Shown here: one piece after another, positions 8,054-16,191 of the stretch
Position numbering within the stretch: position 1 is the stretch's first letter
Layout of the letters: each line of letters opens with the position of its first letter
Source: Ornithobacterium rhinotracheale DSM 15997
GTDB taxonomy: Bacteria; Bacteroidota; Bacteroidia; Flavobacteriales; Weeksellaceae
Reading direction: 5' to 3'
Assembly: GCF_000265465.1 (NCBI RefSeq)
Contig: NC_018016.1
Span: 62,001 to 126,000, forward strand
DNA: 64,000 nucleotides
Notes under the pieces: model-generated
Told to the model about the DNA's origin: nothing
The model's database searches: none
Seen by the model: only the letters and a program-made list of their open reading frames with translations
Made by a program: the position numbers and the translations under genes

Positions 8054-8992
8054 ATGCTTATATTACTACAACAACAAACAAACATTGCAAACGAGGCAGA
8101 GAAATCTTTGGATTTAGTAAAAGATTCTGTACAAGATCATTACGATAAACTTTTATCCCATTTGCCGAGTTTAATCGTAGGGCTTTTAATCATTATCCTA
8201 GGAAGCTTATTGGCAAAAATCATTACTGGAATTTATCAAAAGAGATTTCTAAACAAGGCAAATGATCCGCTGATGGCTAAATTCTTATCCAGAACCGTTC
8301 AGCTGATTTTATTCTTAATTTCTGCCATGTTGGCACTAGAAGTAGCGGGGCTTAGTAGTGTAGCAGGTGCTATTTTGGGGGCAGCGGGAGGAGCCGCGTT
8401 GATATTGGGTTTTGCTTTTCAAGACATCGGGAAAAACTTTTTAGCAGGAATTATTTTAGCCTTCAATCGTCCGTTTAATATCAACGATAGTATTCAGATC
8501 GATTCTCATTTTGGGAGCGTGCAAGCCATGAATTTTAGATATACTCACATCAAAACCTCAGATGGGCGAGATATTTTTATCCCTAACAGCGATGTGCTTA
8601 CCAAACCTGTTGAAAATTATACAATTGACGGTTTCTACCGAATGGATTTTATCGTGGGAATTGGCTACGAAGACGACATTGACCAAGCTAAAGATATTAT
8701 CCAAAAAATCCTAGACGAGCACCCAAATGTAATGAAAACTGCCACACACAAAAGTTTTGTGATTGAAGATGAATTGGCTGCAAGTGCTGTGAATTTAAAA
8801 GTGCTGTTCTGGGTAGCGACCAAGGATTACAAAGTGGCATCTAATGTGTTGCGAGGAAGAATCATTCGCGAAGTCAAAAATCAATTGGTGGCGGCAAACA
8901 TCAATCTCCCTGCCGATATTCGTGAGCTTAAACTCTATGGCACAGAAAAGAACTTTGCAATAAAAATTGATCAAGACGCAAGAAATTCTTGA
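8054..8992 (+). CDS. Small-conductance mechanosensitive channel, MscS family
   Basis: A 312-residue inner-membrane channel that releases solutes on hypo-osmotic shock. It has three hydrophobic N-terminal segments (about 40-60, 80-100 and 105-130). The third is the Gly/Ala-rich pore helix (GAILGAAGGAALILGFAFQD), followed by the MscS beta domain with NRPFNINDSIQI and FIPNSDV, typical of the family, and then the alpha/beta C-terminal domain. It has a good promoter and no close downstream partner. Length and motifs match the simple MscS type. Confidence 0.92.
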   Translation: MLILLQQQTNIANEAEKSLDLVKDSVQDHYDKLLSHLPSLIVGLLIIILGSLLAKIITGIYQKRFLNKANDPLMAKFLSRTVQLILFLISAMLALEVAGLSSVAGAILGAAGGAALILGFAFQDIGKNFLAGIILAFNRPFNINDSIQIDSHFGSVQAMNFRYTHIKTSDGRDIFIPNSDVLTKPVENYTIDGFYRMDFIVGIGYEDDIDQAKDIIQKILDEHPNVMKTATHKSFVIEDELAASAVNLKVLFWVATKDYKVASNVLRGRIIREVKNQLVAANINLPADIRELKLYGTEKNFAIKIDQDARNS

Positions 8993-9067
8993 TTAAACTC
9001 AAAAAAATAAGCATAATTACAATTTTTTTGTATTTTTGAGGCGAGTTTAATACCAAAAACTGAAACT

Positions 9068-9379
9068 ATGGACATGATGAAAATGTTGGGGCAATTACAA
9101 GAATCTCAACAAAAAATTCAAAACGCTAAAGAAGCTATGAAAAACGAATTTTTAGATGAAAAATCATCTGATAATTTGCTAGAAGTAAAAGTTTCAAAAG
9201 CGGGAAGAGTAAAAGAAATCAAGATAGACGACGAACTTTTGGAAGACAAAGAGCAACTAGTAGATTATTTAATCCTTACTTTAAATAAAGCACTTGAAAA
9301 AGCTCAAAATCAATATGATGCAGAACTGGAACGCGTGGCAAGACAAGGAATGCCACAGATTCCTGGAATGCCGTTTTAA
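9068..9379 (+). CDS. YbaB/EbfC family nucleoid-associated protein
   Basis: A 103-residue protein of the YbaB/EbfC family, small dimers that bind DNA. The typical start (MDMMKMLGQLQESQQKIQNA), the central VKVSKAGRVKEIKIDDELL and the C-terminal MPQIPGMPF tail are all present. It stands alone here, whereas in many bacteria it neighbours recR or dnaX. A -7 box TATTTTTG lies at 9031-9038, 30 bases before the ATG. It ends in a hairpin terminator. Confidence 0.92.
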   Translation: MDMMKMLGQLQESQQKIQNAKEAMKNEFLDEKSSDNLLEVKVSKAGRVKEIKIDDELLEDKEQLVDYLILTLNKALEKAQNQYDAELERVARQGMPQIPGMPF

Positions 9380-9407
9380 GAGTTTATGATTACAAAAAAT
9401 TAAGACC

Positions 9408-9452
9408 AAAAAAGCTATCCACCAACAGCGATGTGTGTGCGGGTAGCTTTTC
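9408..9452 (+). terminator. Terminator after the YbaB-family gene
   Basis: Arm aaaagctatcc (to 9420) pairs with gggtagctttt (9441-9451) with one G-T pair and a 20-base loop. Moderate quality. Confidence 0.6.
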
Positions 9453-9471
9453 TATTTTGAACTAAAATTTT

Positions 9472-10734
9472 ATGGATAAACTCAAAAAACAGCAATTTGC
9501 ATGGGCGTTTTATGACTGGGCAAATTCGGTGTATTCATTAGTGATTACCACCGCGATTTTTCCGATTTATTTCGGGGCGGTGCTCAGCGAGCAAGAGGGC
9601 GTGAAAGTCTTTGGCATTCAATTTTCTGATAAGGATATTTTGTATTCTTATTCCATTACAGCATCATTTGTGATTGTGGTTTTGCTTTCGCCCATACTTT
9701 CCGCTATTTCAGACCAAATTGGGAATAAAAAGCGATTTTTAAAGATTTTTTCGGTTTTAGGTTCGTTGGGGTGTGCATCTTTGTTCTTTTTCACCAACGA
9801 AGAAACACTTTGGATAGGGATTCTTGGGAGTATCACCGCAAGTGTGGGCTACTGGGGGAGCTTGGTGTTCTACAACGCGTATTTGCCCGAAATTGCCGAC
9901 AAAGATAGGCAAGATGAGCTATCTGCTCAAGGCTTTGTTTATGGTTATATAGGTTCAGCAATTTTGCTCATTTTCTGTTTAGTTATGATTATGTTTGTGA
10001 GCAAAGAATTAACGCGTTATTCGTTTTTGCTCGTAGCCCTTTGGTGGATTGGCTTTGCACAATACACTTTTAAACATTTGCCAAACAGCTATACTCAGCC
10101 CAGCCATAAAACATCTAAAATATGGAAACATGCACATCGCGAGCTTTTTAAAGTGGGGCAGGAACTCTTTAAAATTCAGCGATTAAAATATTATTTATTA
10201 GCATTTTTCTTTTTGAGTGTTGGTATTCAAACTATCAATTACATGGCAAGTAGATTTGGCGACCAAGAACTGGGCTTAGATTCTACCAATTTGATTATTG
10301 CCATACTTTTAATCCAGTTTGTGGCAGTTGGAGGCTCCTATCTTTTTGCTTATTTATCTAAGAAAATGGGGAATTTGCCAGCCCTACAAGTGGGGCTAGT
10401 CATCTGGGCAGGGATTTGTTTTTCCGCTTTTTTAATACACCGAGATGATAAATATGTTACGGCAGAATTTTATGCCATGGGGGCGGCAGTAGGCTTAGTT
10501 TTGGGCGGAGTGCAATCGCTTTGCAGAAGCTCTTATTCTAAGCTTTTGCCTAAATCGAATGACAATACCATTTATTTTAGTTTTTATGACATTGTAGAAA
10601 AATTAGCGTTGATTTTAGGAAGTTTTATATTTGCCCAAGTGCTTTATCTTATGGGGAGTATGCAGTATTCGGCGTTATGTCTGGGTATCTTTTTTATCTT
10701 GTCCATTATTTTTCTAAGATTAATTAAAAAGTAA
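9472..10734 (+). CDS. MFS transporter of the UMF1/Atg22-like group
   Basis: A 420-residue membrane protein with about 12 hydrophobic segments. The opening FAWAFYDWANSVYSLVITTAIFP region is the hallmark of the UMF1 (Atg22-like) branch of the major facilitator superfamily, whose bacterial substrates are mostly unknown. A cytoplasmic loop lies between the two six-helix halves (residues about 205-235). It is followed 40 bases on by an esterase lipoprotein gene and a small membrane protein gene in the same direction, possibly one transcript. No substrate can be given. Confidence 0.85.
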   Translation: MDKLKKQQFAWAFYDWANSVYSLVITTAIFPIYFGAVLSEQEGVKVFGIQFSDKDILYSYSITASFVIVVLLSPILSAISDQIGNKKRFLKIFSVLGSLGCASLFFFTNEETLWIGILGSITASVGYWGSLVFYNAYLPEIADKDRQDELSAQGFVYGYIGSAILLIFCLVMIMFVSKELTRYSFLLVALWWIGFAQYTFKHLPNSYTQPSHKTSKIWKHAHRELFKVGQELFKIQRLKYYLLAFFFLSVGIQTINYMASRFGDQELGLDSTNLIIAILLIQFVAVGGSYLFAYLSKKMGNLPALQVGLVIWAGICFSAFLIHRDDKYVTAEFYAMGAAVGLVLGGVQSLCRSSYSKLLPKSNDNTIYFSFYDIVEKLALILGSFIFAQVLYLMGSMQYSALCLGIFFILSIIFLRLIKK

Positions 10735-10774
10735 AAAAATACATTTTGGCTAATTTTTTGAGCTAAAAAATTTA

Positions 10775-11653
10775 ATGATGAAAAGATTATTGATATTCTC
10801 AATCGTTATGGTATTTGCTTCATGTCACAATTATAAAAAAACGACAGACTACTATGGCGGAACCAAGGAGTTTAACCTCTCTTATGGCGAAAATAAAAGG
10901 CATCGCATGGATTTGTTTCTGCCTGCATTTAGGGATAATAAGCCACTGGTAGTCATCATTCATGGTGGCGGCTGGATTTTGGGCGAGCCTTGGCATTTGC
11001 GTGGCATTCAGAATTTTTTGCACAAAAAGCAATATCCTACAGCAAGTATCACTTATCGTTTGGCAAACAAAAAAATTAATTATAAAGATCAATTGGCAGA
11101 TGTCTCACAAGCCATAGAGTTTTTAAAGAAAAATGCCAAAAAATATCATTTGCCATCTGCTCCCTATATCATGCTAGGAGAGAGTGCGGGCGGGCATTTA
11201 ACGCTAATGTATGCGCACGAACATCCAGAAAATGTGTCTAAAGTGATTTCAATGTCATCGCCTACGGATTTTTACTCAAAAGCATATACCGATAAGAAAT
11301 TTTACCATTGGTACACCAAGCGTACGATGTCTATCGCCGTGGGAGATAGATACAAACTCGGAGAAAAAATCCCCGAAAGTTTCAAAGAAGCAAGTCCGTT
11401 GTTTAATCTAGCAAATAAACCTACTTTGATGTTCCAAGGAACTACCGATTTATTGGTAAACAAATCGCAAGGTTTTGCACTAGACAAAGCTCTAACGGAG
11501 GCAAATATCCCACATCGTTTGGTAGTGATGAATGGGGCAGGGCATTTGCCAAGATATCGCCCAAGCTGGAGAAATAAGGTAGTTTTTCCTGAGATTTTAA
11601 ATTTTATCGAGCGAGATACCCAAAACTTACGTATAGAAAAAATCGAATATTAA
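10775..11653 (+). CDS. Alpha/beta hydrolase lipoprotein (carboxylesterase type)
   Basis: A 292-residue protein with a lipoprotein signal ending at Cys17 (VFASC), so probably membrane-anchored in the periplasm or on the surface. The catalytic parts of an HSL/carboxylesterase-like hydrolase are visible: oxyanion motif HGGGW at 63-67, nucleophile Ser137 in GESAGG, Asp225 in GTTDLLV and His257 in GAGHLP. The substrate is unknown. Two adjacent ATGs (10775 and 10778) could serve as start. A 132-residue membrane protein gene follows after 7 bases. Confidence 0.88.
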   Translation: MMKRLLIFSIVMVFASCHNYKKTTDYYGGTKEFNLSYGENKRHRMDLFLPAFRDNKPLVVIIHGGGWILGEPWHLRGIQNFLHKKQYPTASITYRLANKKINYKDQLADVSQAIEFLKKNAKKYHLPSAPYIMLGESAGGHLTLMYAHEHPENVSKVISMSSPTDFYSKAYTDKKFYHWYTKRTMSIAVGDRYKLGEKIPESFKEASPLFNLANKPTLMFQGTTDLLVNKSQGFALDKALTEANIPHRLVVMNGAGHLPRYRPSWRNKVVFPEILNFIERDTQNLRIEKIEY

Positions 11654-11660
11654 TTAAATT

Positions 11661-12059
11661 ATGAGAGATTCAAATTATTTTCCAGACGCTACGCCAGAAA
11701 AAAGCTTAGGCTTTAAACTAGTTTTGATACTTGTAGCCATTATGACCATTTCTTTTTCATTTTTTAGAGTAAAAAGAATTATCGAAGATCCCGTTCAGCT
11801 CGACCCTACACTTGGGATTGAGCCACTTTGGTACACCTACACGGTGCTCGCCATGGCAATAATTACGCTTGTAGCCCTTTGGTTTACCTATCAATACAAA
11901 AAATGGGGCGTTTATGCGACAGCCTCTGCATTATTCATTATTGTGATTTTAAATCCTGAGTTTTCCTTACAAAAAACTTTGTTACCGATGTTCACGCTTT
12001 TTACATTTGTGGGCTACGGCTTGTTTGAAATCATTCCGCGATGGAAATATTATTCGTGA
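11661..12059 (+). CDS. Small four-helix membrane protein, unknown
   Basis: A 132-residue protein with four hydrophobic stretches (near residues 18-35, 57-78, 85-102 and 110-128) and short loops. It starts 7 bases after the esterase lipoprotein stop and is probably co-transcribed. I do not recognise the family and see no conserved charged residues in the helices that would suggest transport. It converges on the gene ending at 12130, with no obvious terminator between. Confidence 0.7.
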   Translation: MRDSNYFPDATPEKSLGFKLVLILVAIMTISFSFFRVKRIIEDPVQLDPTLGIEPLWYTYTVLAMAIITLVALWFTYQYKKWGVYATASALFIIVILNPEFSLQKTLLPMFTLFTFVGYGLFEIIPRWKYYS

Positions 12060-12129
12060 TGATTTTAAACTTAAAAACATCAACTAAACCGTGAGAAATT
12101 GCCTTTTTAATTATAATAGGGGAGAAATT

Positions 12130-13155
12130 TTAGTATCCAAAACGCACGCCAATGGAAAACGGATACGATTTGCTCGGTGCGTTTTCAAACAATGGTGTGA
12201 GTGTGTATTTGGCATAAAAAATCCAAGCACCATAGCCAAAATGTGCCGAAACGCCATAAATCCATTGAGTAGCGTCTAAATTGTTTTTTACCGCTTCGCG
12301 TATTTTGCTACCATTCTCATTTCGGTAACGCAAGACTTGTTTTTCGTTCAGCAAAGTTCCTGCATAGGCACCTACGCCCATTCTAAATCCTTCAGAATTA
12401 CTTGGAGAAGGGAAATTATAATTAAATGTTACGGGCAGAATTAAATAAGTAGTTTTAAGTTTTGATTTACTTAAATCTAATGGATATTGCTCCACAGATG
12501 TCACCCCATTTTTATTCACAAAATAATCATTGTTTTTAAACTTTAATTTATCAATCATAAGCGACAAGCCATAGTGAAATGTAAGCGAATTATCTTTTAC
12601 CAAACTGAAGTTTCTCACATAGCCAATCTCAATCGATTTGGACCCCCAAACTTTAAAATCCTTCGCAATATCGCCATCCAGTGCGTGCAATCCAATGGCA
12701 AAAGTCAGTCCCGAATAGCCATTATCAAATCTCACTTCTTTGCGTTTGTCTTTTGGGTGCGATGAAGTAGTAACTTTGATAGAATTTTTCTTGCGAACGA
12801 TCACAATGCTATCGGTCGAGTTGTTTATACTTTCTTTTTTAATGCTTTGGCTCACTTGCTGGCTCAAAAGCAAATCCAATTGTTCTTTCTCTTTTTCCAC
12901 TTTTTGATTGATGTTTTCGCTTGATTTCTGAGCAGCATCAAGTTTCATTTGTTTAGCTGTAGCCAGGTCAATTTCTTTTTTGTTAAAAGATTCATCAATC
13001 TTTTTAATTTCAGTTTTTAAAAGATTTTTTTCGCTTGTCGTGATGGAATCAATTCGGTTTTTAATAGCTTTTACCTGAGATTCAAAAAATTGTGCATTTA
13101 CCAATCCTGTGGAGCAGAGTAGCACAAAACTAATCCATAAAGTAAACTTTTTCAT
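12130..13155 (-). CDS. Outer-membrane beta-barrel-like protein with coiled-coil start
   Basis: A 341-residue secreted protein. A signal peptide ends near residue 21 (LVNAQ). Residues about 25-105 are a Lys/Glu/Gln-rich coiled coil. The rest has the alternating aromatic/Gly pattern and the terminal ..IGVRFGY expected of a small outer-membrane barrel. It is the third gene of a sigma factor, anti-sigma-like and outer-membrane set on one strand (8 bases after the second gene). It may be the target or sensor of that system, but this is inference from position only. Confidence 0.75.
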   Translation of the reverse strand: MKKFTLWISFVLLCSTGLVNAQFFESQVKAIKNRIDSITTSEKNLLKTEIKKIDESFNKKEIDLATAKQMKLDAAQKSSENINQKVEKEKEQLDLLLSQQVSQSIKKESINNSTDSIVIVRKKNSIKVTTSSHPKDKRKEVRFDNGYSGLTFAIGLHALDGDIAKDFKVWGSKSIEIGYVRNFSLVKDNSLTFHYGLSLMIDKLKFKNNDYFVNKNGVTSVEQYPLDLSKSKLKTTYLILPVTFNYNFPSPSNSEGFRMGVGAYAGTLLNEKQVLRYRNENGSKIREAVKNNLDATQWIYGVSAHFGYGAWIFYAKYTLTPLFENAPSKSYPFSIGVRFGY

Positions 13156-13162
13156 ATGTGTA

Positions 13163-13852
13163 TTATTTTGAAATTTTATTTTGAAGGGCTAAATGTATTT
13201 TCTTTAAATTTTTGGAAATGAAATCCAAAAGTTGCGGAGATTTTTCGCTAAAGATTTCATCTTCTACTTGCGCCAAAAGCTGTTGTGTATCCATGTTTAC
13301 ATACTCATACGGTGTTTGTGGCATTTTTTCGTTTTCCACACTGGCGAGTAATTCCTGTGCCGAAACATAACGCATTGCAGGCGATTTTTTTTGCAAAGAA
13401 TCTTTCAGCTCTGGATGAGCAGCAAGCAAATCATCAATCTGCTGAATAGACTGTAGAATCTCGTTTTTCAATGCTTTTTTCTTGGCTAAATCATCTGTTG
13501 TTGTGGTCGCAATTTGCGTTTTTTCTTTAGGCTGAATTTCGGGCGTTTTAGGCTCAATTTCAGTTTTTTCTGTAGTAATTTTTGGCTTAACTTGTTGTAT
13601 TTCTATCCCTTTTGAGGGAGCAGAAGAGGTGTTTTGAGTAGCCACTTTAGGCATAGATTTTTCGGGATAAAGATAAATGCCTAAGCCAATCAAAAGCAAA
13701 ACCGAAGCCGCCACCGAAAAATATGTCCAAAAAAACGATTTTGGTTTTTCGGTATTTAAATCCTGTTCAATTTTATTCCAAAGGGTATCATCGGGCTTAA
13801 TTTCCCTTTGGTTCATTTTATCCTTTAATTGATTTTTCCAATTATTGTGCAT
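13163..13852 (-). CDS. Putative anti-sigma factor, single-pass membrane protein
   Basis: A 229-residue protein: a charged N-terminal cytoplasmic part of about 40 residues with DDTLWNKIEQDL, one transmembrane helix at about 42-63 (FSVAASVLLLIGLGIYLY), then a Lys/Glu/Pro/Thr-rich extracytoplasmic region. This layout and an 11-base overlap with the ECF sigma gene just upstream suggest an anti-sigma factor. I do not see a ZAS zinc motif, so the function is inferred from layout and context. Confidence 0.7.
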   Translation of the reverse strand: MHNNWKNQLKDKMNQREIKPDDTLWNKIEQDLNTEKPKSFFWTYFSVAASVLLLIGLGIYLYPEKSMPKVATQNTSSAPSKGIEIQQVKPKITTEKTEIEPKTPEIQPKEKTQIATTTTDDLAKKKALKNEILQSIQQIDDLLAAHPELKDSLQKKSPAMRYVSAQELLASVENEKMPQTPYEYVNMDTQQLLAQVEDEIFSEKSPQLLDFISKNLKKIHLALQNKISK

Positions 13853-14402
13853 AGAGTGTTTCTTTTGATAAATTCGTTTTTAATATTTTTTTGGCATAGG
13901 CTACTTGCGATTTGCTCGTTCCTACCGAAATGCCTAATTTCTCAGCGATTTCGTGGTGTTTCATGTCTTCTAAAACATAGAGAACAAAAACAATTCTGCA
14001 ACCTGTGGGCAAGATGTTTAAGATGTTTTCGAGTTCTTTTTCCGTCAGTTGCGAAAGGTTTGGCATGGCAATTTGCTCGTGCAAATCTTCTAAATAGTCA
14101 AACGAATTTTTAGCCATTTTGCTGCGCAAAAAATCCAAACATTCATTCACGGTAATTTTGCGCATCCAGCTGTAGAGTGCTTTTTCTTCGGTGCCTTTAA
14201 ACTCCAAAATTGAGTTAAAAATCTTTAAAAAAGCTCGGCTCATCGCATCTTGCGCAAACTCAAAATCCTTGATATACCAATGGCAAACACTCAACAAGCG
14301 AGGCGCATATCGCTCATACAGCTTGCGCTGCGCTCGGCGATTGTTTTGCTGCACTTCCCGTAGCAGTGTACAAGTGTTTTGCATTGGAATTATTTTTCCC
14401 AT
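13842..14402 (-). CDS. ECF-type RNA polymerase sigma factor
   Basis: A 186-residue sigma-70 family protein of ECF size. Region 2 covers about residues 20-95 (KLYERYAPRLLSVC, AQDAMSRAFLKIF, WMRKITVNECLDFLR). Region 4 is a helix-turn-helix near 125-175 (PTGCRIVFVLYVLEDMKHHEIAEKLGIS, GTSKSQVAYAK). It is first in the three-gene set with a putative anti-sigma factor and a barrel-like protein, so it probably answers an envelope signal. The regulon cannot be deduced here. Confidence 0.9.
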   Translation of the reverse strand: MGKIIPMQNTCTLLREVQQNNRRAQRKLYERYAPRLLSVCHWYIKDFEFAQDAMSRAFLKIFNSILEFKGTEEKALYSWMRKITVNECLDFLRSKMAKNSFDYLEDLHEQIAMPNLSQLTEKELENILNILPTGCRIVFVLYVLEDMKHHEIAEKLGISVGTSKSQVAYAKKILKTNLSKETLYAQ

Positions 14403-14534
14403 AGAATTTGCTTTCTATCTATACAAACGAATTTTTTGATCAAAAGGTTGGAAAATCTTTTAAAAAAATTTTAATAAAGATAAAAGTTTTAAGTGATAAA
14501 CTGCAAATTAAATTTTTAGAAAAAATAAAATTTA

Positions 14535-14542
14535 TACCTTTG
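14535..14542 (+). promoter_or_regulatory. -7 box directly before lnt
   Basis: TACCTTTG fits TAnnTTTG and ends five bases before the lnt ATG at 14548, suggesting a transcript with almost no leader. No -33 TTG is obvious. Confidence 0.45.
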
Positions 14543-14547
14543 CTTTT

Positions 14548-16191
14548 ATGTGGAAATCAGTTTTATTAGCCCTAATTGCGGGCTTGCTTTTCGTTTTAAG
14601 TTGGCCTACCAATGGCTTTCCATTGTTGGTGTTTTTTGCCTTCATTCCCTTATTATTGATTGAAAGACAATTCTCTGAAGCTGAATTTGGCAAGAAAGGA
14701 CTTAAAATTTTTGGATTAAGTTTATTTACATTTTTAATCTTCAATGCGCTCACTTATTCATGGCTTAGCCACGCACATCCCGAGACCGATGCCACTTTGA
14801 GCGAATTGCAACAAGCTTGGTTTGCTTATCTTTTTGCTGTGATTGTCAATAGTTTATTGATGTCGCTTGCTTTTCTGTTTTTCCACAAAATAAGACTTAA
14901 ATTCGGTAATTTTTTAGGTTATGCATTTTTGCCCATGATTTGGATTTTCCTTGAAAAATTACACTTAAATTGGGATTTTGCTTGGCCTTGGTTAAATTTA
15001 GGAAACGCTTTTGCCAGCTTTCACAAGTGGGTGCAATGGTACAGCGTAACGGGAGCCTTGGGCGGAACGCTTTGGGTAATTTTAGTCAATGAATTTTTGT
15101 TTTTGGGCATTAATTCATTTTTGGAACATCAGAAAGCATGGGGCAAAAAAATGCTAATTTTGGGCATTTTCACCATGCTGTTGCCGATTGGTGGTTCCTA
15201 CATTATGTACAATAATTATGTAGAAAAATCAGAACAATCGGTAGAAGTTGTTTTGCTTCAGCCAAAATTGGATCCGTATCGGGAAAAATACCAACTATCG
15301 GGAGATCAGATTTTGATGGATTTGCTCAATTTAGCCCAAAAAGGAATTACGGATTCTACTCAATTTGTGATTGTGCCAGAAACGGCTTTCCCTGGGCTGG
15401 ATAATGTGGTGTTAAATGATGTAGAGAGTGATTATTATATTCAGAGAATCAAAGAGTTTGTACGCTATCATCCGCAAGTGAATTTTATTTCTGGTATGGA
15501 TGCCGTGAAATTCTTTAACCAAGAAGAAATGCCAAATCCTACGGCAATAGAAATGAAAAACGGTGGCTGGCTTAATCATTATAACGCTGTTGCTCAGTTG
15601 AATACTAAGGATTCTGTGCAAACTTATTTTAAATCAAAATTGGTGGTAGGTGTGGAGCTATTCCCATACATGTCGGTGTTGAAACCATTGCTCGGCGATG
15701 CCATGCTTGATTTTGGTGGCAGTGTAAATTCGCTTACTACGCAAGAGGAGCGAAGCGTTTTTAGCAATACATTAAACAATGGAAAAGTGGCACCGCTGGT
15801 GTGCTACGAATCTATTTTTGGAGAATTTGTTTCTGAATTTGTGAAAAATGGTGCAAATTTCATTTCTGTAAGTACCAACGACTCTTGGTGGGGCAATACG
15901 CAGGGGCACAAACAATTTTTGGAATATGCCAAGCTCCGAGCTATCGAGAATAGGAGAGATGTGGTGCGTGCTGCCAATAGCGGAATTTCGGCATTCATCA
16001 ATCAGCGAGGAGATATTGTAAAATCTTTGCCTTATGATGAAAAAGGATTTTTGCGTGGCGAGGTGCATCTTAACAGCGAGCTCACGCCTTATACAAAATC
16101 AGGCGATGTCGTTGGACGCATCGCCTTGATTCTAGCAGGGGTTATGACTGCTTTTTACTTTATGTCTTTAATTCTGAAAAAGAAAAATTAA
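14548..16191 (+). CDS. lnt: Apolipoprotein N-acyltransferase
   Basis: Adds the third acyl chain to the N-terminal cysteine of lipoproteins in the inner membrane. The 547-residue protein has about seven hydrophobic segments up to residue 222 and then a periplasmic carbon-nitrogen hydrolase domain. The triad is visible: Glu278 in VPETAFPG, Lys362 in the YFKSKLV stretch, and Cys419 in VCYESIFGE. A final helix lies near 525-543. Its target proteins are plentiful in this window. The stop codon shares bases with the stop of the convergent peptidase gene. A -7 box lies close to the ATG. Confidence 0.94.
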   Translation: MWKSVLLALIAGLLFVLSWPTNGFPLLVFFAFIPLLLIERQFSEAEFGKKGLKIFGLSLFTFLIFNALTYSWLSHAHPETDATLSELQQAWFAYLFAVIVNSLLMSLAFLFFHKIRLKFGNFLGYAFLPMIWIFLEKLHLNWDFAWPWLNLGNAFASFHKWVQWYSVTGALGGTLWVILVNEFLFLGINSFLEHQKAWGKKMLILGIFTMLLPIGGSYIMYNNYVEKSEQSVEVVLLQPKLDPYREKYQLSGDQILMDLLNLAQKGITDSTQFVIVPETAFPGLDNVVLNDVESDYYIQRIKEFVRYHPQVNFISGMDAVKFFNQEEMPNPTAIEMKNGGWLNHYNAVAQLNTKDSVQTYFKSKLVVGVELFPYMSVLKPLLGDAMLDFGGSVNSLTTQEERSVFSNTLNNGKVAPLVCYESIFGEFVSEFVKNGANFISVSTNDSWWGNTQGHKQFLEYAKLRAIENRRDVVRAANSGISAFINQRGDIVKSLPYDEKGFLRGEVHLNSELTPYTKSGDVVGRIALILAGVMTAFYFMSLILKKKN

